11,441 nucleotides of DNA from a bacterium. Lineage in GTDB: Bacteria > Cyanobacteriota > Vampirovibrionia > Gastranaerophilales > Gastranaerophilaceae. Made by a program: the position numbers and the translations under genes. The DNA is taken from positions 1 to 11,441 of the forward strand of contig JAFXYU010000223.1 in the NCBI GenBank assembly GCA_017541565.1. Direction: 5' to 3'. Shown here piece by piece: positions 7,243 through 11,441 of the stretch. The notes beneath the pieces are model-generated. The model was given only the letters and a program-made list of their open reading frames with translations. It was not told the origin of the DNA and ran no database searches. Each line of letters begins with the position of its first letter. Position 1 is the first letter of the stretch.

Positions 7243-7746
7243 TTACCAATTGATCTCATGATAAGTAAAACACATCATTTTGTTAGGTCCAGGTACTTCA
7301 TTTCTTAATTTTTCACACTCATTTTTGAGTTCTATATATACAGGATCATCATTCAAATCAAGCAGATCAAACGTAATAAATTTTACCGCTTCCTGCATTG
7401 CATTTTTATATGGATTCTCTTTTTTATATTTTTCTCTATAAGCAGACAATTTAGTCTCACATTCTCTTAAACGATTTATTTTTGCATCTAATTCTGCTCT
7501 GCGTTGTTCAATCTTTTCATTTTCTTCAATCATACATTTAATTTTATTTATATTTTCTTCAATAGACGCATATTTATCCATTTCTTTTACTTTTAGTTCA
7601 CCTTTTATTTCTTCAAATGCTTTTGAAAAAATCAGAAATTCTTTAGTACTATCTATTCTTATTGGATCATTTTCTGTCTTTGCTGCTTTATCATAAGCTG
7701 ACTGCAACTCTACCGGTAATGATTCTCTTGAAATTTTGTATACCAT
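7243..7746 (-). CDS. Orphan charged coiled-coil protein
   Basis: A 167-residue protein I do not recognise. The first 45 residues are mixed (MVYKISRESLPVELQSAYDK...). Residues about 45-115 are Lys/Glu-rich with heptad-like spacing (GELKVKEMDKYASIEENI through EQRRAELDAKINRLRECETK), a likely coiled coil. The C-terminus (PYKNAMQEAVKFITFDLLDL..., PVYIELKNECEKL) is more helical-globular and ends in ...CFTYHEINW. There is no signal peptide or membrane helix, so it is probably cytosolic. I chose ATG 7746 because AAGGAG lies seven to eight bases upstream; the longer frame to a GTG at 7821 lacks a ribosome site and would begin in AT-rich leader. It stands alone with its own promoter and a roughly 110-base leader, so it is probably separately regulated. 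The other end converges on the SPFH terminator. Confidence 0.75.
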   Translation of the reverse strand: MVYKISRESLPVELQSAYDKAAKTENDPIRIDSTKEFLIFSKAFEEIKGELKVKEMDKYASIEENINKIKCMIEENEKIEQRRAELDAKINRLRECETKLSAYREKYKKENPYKNAMQEAVKFITFDLLDLNDDPVYIELKNECEKLRNEVPGPNKMMCFTYHEINW

Positions 7747-7864
7747 ACTACTTCTCCTTTTATTTTTCTTTTTTGTATCACTTATGTATATATAAAGTAT
7801 ATAGGGAGAGAGTAATTGCACAGGTTTTTTAAAACTTTTACATTTTCGTCCCGTCCCGTCGGGT

Positions 7865-7893
7865 ATTATGACTGGATTTGAGGCAATTGTAAA
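7865..7893 (-). promoter_or_regulatory. Sigma-70-type promoter for the coiled-coil gene
   Basis: On the minus strand TTTACA (7893-7888) and CATAAT (7870-7865) are separated by exactly 17 bases; each hexamer matches the consensus at five of six positions. Start of transcription would fall near 7858, giving a leader of about 110 bases before ATG 7746. This is the best promoter in the window. Confidence 0.65.
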
Positions 7894-7909
7894 GATTTTT
7901 TATTTTGCT

Positions 7910-7934
7910 TAACAATATGTTACATTCTGTAACA
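7910..7934. promoter_or_regulatory. Operator-like palindrome upstream of the promoter
   Basis: TGTTACATTCTGTAACA (7918-7934) is a perfect palindrome with seven-base arms and a three-base centre. A further TAACA (7910-7914) pairs with the adjoining TGTTA at another three-base spacing, making three alternating half-sites. The centre lies about 68 bases upstream of the predicted start of transcription for the gene at 7243-7746, a position typical of an activator site. No cognate regulator is in the window. Confidence 0.45.
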
Positions 7935-8023
7935 ATTACTTATTGAACTCTTTCAATTCCATTATTCAAAATAACTAAAAGTACTAAACAAAATGCGCAG
8001 TCGTATATTTCTTAATACTTATA

Positions 8024-8716
8024 TTACCCCTGCGGGCGCTTTCTTCCGTTATCTATTTTTATGTTTCTTGCAAAATGGGTGTTAAAAGTCTTAAAATCTG
8101 TCGGGGCAAATCTGTGTTCAACGTTTCCTGTATAACTTACACAAAGCATCTGTGACATTTCATCGCTATGTGATACTACATAAACATAATTGTATCCTCT
8201 TTGACTGTTTGGAGATGCTTTTGCAATAATTTTTCCTGACTTATCAGAAATAATAGTAATACCTTTTTTCTTGTTTATTATACAATTTTCTTTTTTCAAA
8301 CCTAAGGCTTTTAATGTTTGTTCAACATGATCGTCCGGCTTCCATCTGTATTTCGACGGATTGATAAACTTCTGCATGGTTTGTTTGAAATATGCTCTTA
8401 TATCTTTGTTGTCGGATAAAACTCTTTTTTGAGAATTTATTGTTTCTAGAGCCTCTTTAGGATAATATCCGTCTAACCTCACTTTTAAATTAATATCCGG
8501 ATAAAATTTAAAATCAACTTTTCTCTGTAATAAATTAAATGCAATGTCTTTATCATAACAACTTTTTATTGCAAAGAATTTATCGCCTTCTGCGCTGATA
8601 TTTTCAAGGATTACTTTATGTCTTGGCATAATTTCTTTTATTCCGTTCCACCTTTGGACACTTGGTTTCTTAATCCAAAAACCGCCTTGAAAATTAATGG
8701 TGTTTGACTGTGTCAT
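8024..8716 (-). CDS. Hypothetical protein with N-terminal NFQGG motif
   Basis: A 230-residue protein with no family I recognise. It opens MTQSNTINFQGGFWIKKP and continues with a mixed alpha/beta, Lys-rich body. Residues about 70-90 (DFKFYPDINLKVRLDGYYP) and 150-215 (ITIISDKSGKIIAKASPN, YVYVVSHSDE, MLCVSYTGNVEHRF) look beta-rich; the C-terminus is basic (ARNIKIDNGRKRPQG). No signal peptide or membrane helix is seen. It starts two bases after the stop of the neighbouring upstream gene, with AGGGAT about ten bases before the ATG, so both are read together. The first residues resemble those of that neighbour (NF[Q/E]G then an IK-x-P-x-W stretch). About 277 bases without a gene follow its stop, and no clear terminator is visible there. 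Function cannot be stated. Confidence 0.72.
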   Translation of the reverse strand: MTQSNTINFQGGFWIKKPSVQRWNGIKEIMPRHKVILENISAEGDKFFAIKSCYDKDIAFNLLQRKVDFKFYPDINLKVRLDGYYPKEALETINSQKRVLSDNKDIRAYFKQTMQKFINPSKYRWKPDDHVEQTLKALGLKKENCIINKKKGITIISDKSGKIIAKASPNSQRGYNYVYVVSHSDEMSQMLCVSYTGNVEHRFAPTDFKTFNTHFARNIKIDNGRKRPQG

Positions 8717-8718
8717 AT

Positions 8719-9111
8719 TTATAAATCCCTATATATTTTTACCATTTTATCCGTCATACCGACATTTTGTCTTAATGTATTATATTCATTAATAGCCCTT
8801 TTTGCGTTAAAAAATTTTATGCTGTCGGTATATACTGTTCTTATATGCTGTTCGGAAGATAAAAATGCCGTTGCAGAAAGTTCTATCACATCATCCAATT
8901 GCGGTATCATACGAAGAATTTTTCTGCCATATTGAGCATTTTTTGATATAAATTTTGCATTTACATCATATCCGTTTTTTTCAAAAACATCAACGAGTTT
9001 TTTTATTTCATTATTTGATGAAAACTCTTCTAAAATGTGTGTCGGCCACTTTTTAGGAGACTTTATTTTTAAACCTTCAAAGTTTTGGCTATCCATAGAA
9101 CTAATTTTCAT
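8719..9111 (-). CDS. Hypothetical protein with N-terminal NFEG motif
   Basis: A 130-residue, mainly helical, basic protein with no recognised domain. It begins MKISSMDSQNFEGLKIKSPKKW and continues through helices such as NEIKKLVDVFEKNGYDVNA and AINEYNTLRQNVGM. No signal peptide or membrane segment is present. A strong AAGGGG ribosome site six bases before the ATG supports the chosen start; Met6 lacks one. It is the first gene of a pair with the 8024-8716 protein. Upstream lie a perfect AT palindrome and the terminator of the decarboxylase operon, so it probably has its own promoter, although no good -35/-10 pair is visible. Its role is unknown; the shared N-terminus and tight spacing suggest it works with its neighbour. 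Confidence 0.72.
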   Translation of the reverse strand: MKISSMDSQNFEGLKIKSPKKWPTHILEEFSSNNEIKKLVDVFEKNGYDVNAKFISKNAQYGRKILRMIPQLDDVIELSATAFLSSEQHIRTVYTDSIKFFNAKRAINEYNTLRQNVGMTDKMVKIYRDL

Positions 9112-9130
9112 TTTTAACCCCTTTTGCCGC

Positions 9131-9146
9131 TTTAATATATATTAAA
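9131..9146. repeat. Perfect 16-base AT palindrome
   Basis: TTTAATATATATTAAA is fully self-complementary. It lies 20 bases upstream of the ATG at 9111, between two direct copies of AACCCCT (9116-9122 and 9146-9152); on the minus strand the nearer copy is part of the ribosome site. It could be an operator or merely AT-rich chance. Confidence 0.5.
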
Positions 9147-9168
9147 ACCCCTAAAAATATTTTTTGCT

Positions 9169-9204
9169 AAAAAATACGGCGAATCAAAAAAAAGATTCGC
9201 CGTA
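9169..9204 (-). terminator. Rho-independent terminator of the decarboxylase operon
   Basis: An 11-base perfect stem, TACGGCGAATC (9175-9185) with GATTCGCCGTA (9194-9204), has an eight-base A loop (U-loop on the other strand does not apply to pairing). On the minus strand the stem is followed by six T (the A run at 9169-9174). It lies 22 bases after the beta-subunit stop. Confidence 0.92.
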
Positions 9205-9226
9205 CTTATTAATCTAAAACTACTCT

Positions 9227-10447
9227 CTAGTGACAAAGTGCCAAAAGAACACCTGCTGCAACAGCAGAACCGATTACACCTGAAACGTTCGGTCCCATAG
9301 CGTGCATCAAAAGGAAGTTCTGAGGATTCGCCTCTAAACCTACTTTATTTGCTACCCTGGCTGCCATAGGTACTGCAGAAACACCTGCTGCACCGATAAG
9401 CGGATTAATTTTTTTCTTGGAACAAGCGTTCATAAGTTTTGCCATACATACACCCGCTGCCGTTGCAAGTGAAAATGCTAAAACCCCTAACAATAAGATA
9501 AATAACGTTTGAACAGTTAAAAATTGAGCCGCAGAGAGTTTTGAACCTACTGATAATCCTAAGAATATTGTTACAATATTTATAAGTGCATTCTGTAATG
9601 TATCAGAAAGTCTTTCTACTACACCGCATTCTTTACATAAGTTACCAAAGCATAATGCACCCAGCAAAGGACAAGCACTGGGAAGTAAAATTACGCAAAG
9701 CAAAAGTATCACAAGAGGAAATACAATTTTTTCTCTTTTTGAAACTTCTCTGAGTTGTTCCATCTTTATTTCTCGTTCAGCCTTAGTAGTAAATAATTTC
9801 ATAATTGGCGGCTGTATAACAGGAACAAGCGCCATATATGAATATGCAGCAACGGCAATAGGTCCAAGTAACTCTTCTGCCAATTTTGATGTTACATAAA
9901 TTGATGTCGGCCCGTCTGCACCTCCGATTATACCTATAGATGCTGCTTGCTGTAATGTAAATGCACTATCGCCCATAATTGGTGCCAATGCGAGGGCTAA
10001 TAACAACGCACCGAATATACCAAACTGAGCAGCACCGCCTAAAAGTGCCATTTTGGGATTTGCAATCAACGGCCCAAAGTCAGTCATTGCACCAACGCCC
10101 ATAAAGATTATTAACGGAAATAAACCTTTATGAATACCCGCTTCAAATATTATTCCCAAAAATCCGTTCGGACCTGCAATTTCTTCCCCTAAAGGCATCG
10201 GAATATTTGATAACAATCCTCCAAAAGCAATAGGAACGAGAAGCAGCGGCTCAAACTGTTTTTTAATACCAAGCCACAAGAGGAAAAGACAGATAATAAT
10301 CATTATCCATTGACCGTGAGCCTCGAGAATTTGTTCTACTCCCGAAACTTCAGAATTTGCAAATGCATTCTGTGCAGAATGGATAAATCCCATTATACCT
10401 GTTGAATCCCAAAGGGTCTGTAGTCCTTCTGTAATACTGATTGTCAT
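9227..10447 (-). CDS. oadB: Sodium-pumping decarboxylase beta subunit (OadB/GcdB/MmdB family)
   Basis: A 406-residue polytopic inner-membrane protein that couples decarboxylation of carboxybiotin to sodium export, taking CO2 from the biotinylated alpha subunit. Family signatures are plain: [20 protein letters not shown] (108-127), [11 protein letters not shown] (174-184) with the essential Asp178, VIQPPIMKL (210-218), and a C-terminal [14 protein letters not shown] and [18 protein letters not shown] pair. Length is close to the roughly 375-435 residues usual for the family, with about nine or ten hydrophobic segments. It follows the alpha-subunit gene by nine bases and has a run of G (AGGGGG) as ribosome site five bases before the ATG. 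The beta subunit is shared among oxaloacetate, methylmalonyl-CoA and glutaconyl-CoA decarboxylases; the alpha subunit next door, with its PYC_OADA and biotinyl domains, favours oxaloacetate. A terminator follows, so this is the last gene of the operon. Confidence 0.94.
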   Translation of the reverse strand: MTISITEGLQTLWDSTGIMGFIHSAQNAFANSEVSGVEQILEAHGQWIMIIICLFLLWLGIKKQFEPLLLVPIAFGGLLSNIPMPLGEEIAGPNGFLGIIFEAGIHKGLFPLIIFMGVGAMTDFGPLIANPKMALLGGAAQFGIFGALLLALALAPIMGDSAFTLQQAASIGIIGGADGPTSIYVTSKLAEELLGPIAVAAYSYMALVPVIQPPIMKLFTTKAEREIKMEQLREVSKREKIVFPLVILLLCVILLPSACPLLGALCFGNLCKECGVVERLSDTLQNALINIVTIFLGLSVGSKLSAAQFLTVQTLFILLLGVLAFSLATAAGVCMAKLMNACSKKKINPLIGAAGVSAVPMAARVANKVGLEANPQNFLLMHAMGPNVSGVIGSAVAAGVLLALCH

Positions 10448-10456
10448 CTCAACCCC

Positions 10457-11441
10457 CTAACCTAATACTACCAAACCTTGTCCGGTTACAACTTTGTCAC
10501 CCTGAGAAACAAGGATTGACTGAACAGTGCCGGCTTTTGGTGCTTTGACTTCGGATTCCATTTTCATCGCTTCCATAACCAAAAGAACATCACCCTCATT
10601 AACAGAATCCCCTTCGGATACTTCTATACGAAGAACATTCCCGGGAAGTCCTGCTTTGATTTCTTCACCATCACCTGATGCTGATGATTTTTCTTCTATT
10701 CCGTCATTAACATCTATATCATAATATTTGCCGTTTACTTTAACCCTCTTATCCGATTCAAGTTTTACGGCATAATTTTTACCGTTAACTTTAACTGTGT
10801 ATTCTCCTGTTTGTGAAGTTTCTCCTGATTTTGAACTTCCCGCTTTAACCTTATTAACTGATACCTGACCTTTTCCGAGCAAGAAATCAATACCTTTATC
10901 AACGTTGCCGTCTTTACATGCACAAGCAATAAAGAGGTTTTCATCAGTTATAGGCAAGCCTGCTGCTTTAAGTCTTTCTTCTGCTGCTGCAATACCTTTT
11001 TCAGGGTCTCTATCATTCAAATCAACAACTTTTTCTTTTGTAGGAGCAAGTCCTGTCTTTTCTTCTGCCCAACTTATCAACTCCGGATCCGGTTCACAAG
11101 GAGTTTTACCAAAATAACCCAAAAGCATTTTTGCATATCCCGGATTTGCCTGTTCCCACGGACTTTCTGTTATAGCATTCAAGAATGATTGCTGAGCATA
11201 GAACTGAGAAACAGGAGTAACCGATGTAGCATAGCCGCCTCTTTCAACAACCTCTTTCATATTGGCAATCAATTTCGGGAACTTGTCAAGCATACCCATA
11301 TCTTTTAATTGGTTAACAGTTGTAGCCGTTGCACCACCCGGAAGCGGAGCCTGAATAAGAATCGGGTTAACCGCAAGAGATATTGGTGATATCGGATAAT
11401 CTTTCATACATTCTTTAAAAATTTCTTCTGTTTCCATAATC
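10457..11441 (-). CDS. oadA: Oxaloacetate decarboxylase alpha subunit, C-terminal part with biotin domain
   Basis: The frame is open through the right edge (codon ATT before the first visible Met at 11437), so this is most likely the C-terminal half of a protein of about 600 residues whose HMGL-like catalytic barrel lies outside. Numbering from that Met: 25-115 match the conserved carboxylase/PYC_OADA domain (NPILIQAPLPGG at 24-35, SVTPVSQFYAQQ at 72-83, GYFGKTPCEPDPEL at 107-120). A Lys/Ser/Gly-rich linker runs about 190-260. The biotinyl domain (about 262-326) carries EAMKM with biotinylated Lys292. The alpha subunit transfers the carboxyl of oxaloacetate to biotin, which then docks at the membrane beta subunit encoded nine bases downstream. 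The linker contains a duplicated VKVNGK-x-Y unit. A methylmalonyl-CoA or similar substrate is less likely with this domain order. No gamma subunit gene is visible in the window. Confidence 0.9.
   Translation of the reverse strand, partial: IMETEEIFKECMKDYPISPISLAVNPILIQAPLPGGATATTVNQLKDMGMLDKFPKLIANMKEVVERGGYATSVTPVSQFYAQQSFLNAITESPWEQANPGYAKMLLGYFGKTPCEPDPELISWAEEKTGLAPTKEKVVDLNDRDPEKGIAAAEERLKAAGLPITDENLFIACACKDGNVDKGIDFLLGKGQVSVNKVKAGSSKSGETSQTGEYTVKVNGKNYAVKLESDKRVKVNGKYYDIDVNDGIEEKSSASGDGEEIKAGLPGNVLRIEVSEGDSVNEGDVLLVMEAMKMESEVKAPKAGTVQSILVSQGDKVVTGQGLVVLG
10727..10795 (-). repeat. In-frame direct repeat in the alpha-subunit linker
   Basis: TTTGCCGTTTACTTTAAC (10727-10744) and TTTACCGTTAACTTTAAC (10778-10795) differ at two of 18 positions and are offset by 51 bases, exactly 17 codons. 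They encode VKVNGKYY (232-239) and VKVNGKNY (215-222), so the linker carries the strand unit twice. Confidence 0.8.

Noticed and set aside
7747..7821. N-terminal extension of the coiled-coil protein to a GTG at 7821
   Set aside because: The extension is AT-rich leader with no ribosome site, while ATG 7746 has a strong AAGGAG.
7846..7862. CGTCC tandem triplet with a CCCG/CGGG dyad as a repeat array
   Set aside because: Only three imperfect five-base units; it coincides with the predicted transcript start and is too short to call a repeat element.
7868..7912. Plus-strand 14-codon ORF beginning ATGACTGGATTTGAG
   Set aside because: It has no ribosome site and lies across the minus-strand promoter; nothing supports translation.
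7942..7957. Short hairpin ATTGAA/TTCAAT as terminator of the 8024-8716 gene
   Set aside because: Only six AT-rich pairs and no T run after it on the minus strand.
1..11441. CRISPR array, tRNA/rRNA genes, insertion sequences, phage or defence genes
   Set aside because: I saw no spaced direct repeats, cloverleaf-like sequence, transposase or recombinase motifs, or recognisable defence domains on either strand.

Overview
The window is AT-rich bacterial DNA using the standard stop set (TAA, TAG and TGA all end recognisable genes) and clear Shine-Dalgarno sites before most genes. Cytosolic and envelope housekeeping genes sit beside a biotin/sodium decarboxylase system, which suggests a fermentative anaerobe, probably from the gut. 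The short hypothetical proteins that begin with an 'NF-x-G' segment remind me of gut Gastranaerophilales (Vampirovibrionia/Melainabacteria). That placement rests on memory and is tentative.

Layout, left to right. (1) Bases 2-640 (+) are the C-terminal part of a class II tRNA nucleotidyltransferase, overlapped by 16 bases by a GT-A glycosyltransferase (625-1500). (2) A minus-strand FAD-dependent oxidoreductase of the protoporphyrinogen oxidase/UDP-galactopyranose mutase-like group (1501-3027, GTG start) meets that glycosyltransferase stop-to-stop with no base between. (3) Divergent from it lie a full-length ABC exporter resembling lipid-linked glycan flippases (3091-4839) and, overlapping by 17 bases, a GT4 glycosyltransferase (4823-6052). 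The two glycosyltransferases, the flavoenzyme and the exporter look like part of a surface-glycan locus. (4) A two-gene unit follows: a 63-residue two-helix membrane protein (6102-6293) and a prohibitin-type SPFH protein (6311-7102). It ends in a strong hairpin at 7170-7198, and a possible 17-codon microORF lies just before the hairpin.

(5) From 7243 to the right end everything is on the minus strand. A coiled-coil orphan protein (7243-7746) has a well-formed sigma-70-type promoter (TTTACA-N17-CATAAT) with a palindromic operator-like element upstream. Two adjacent unknown proteins (8024-8716 and 8719-9111) share an N-terminal motif. (6) A sodium-pumping decarboxylase operon closes the window: the biotinylated alpha subunit (10457 to beyond the edge, partial), then the membrane beta subunit (9227-10447), then a rho-independent terminator (9169-9204).

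Nothing here is a clearly new system such as a defence island, CRISPR array, retroelement or integron. The least explained parts are the three orphan proteins at 7243-9111, the operator-like palindrome at 7910-7934, the small membrane protein paired with the SPFH protein, and an in-frame duplication in the linker of the decarboxylase alpha subunit.
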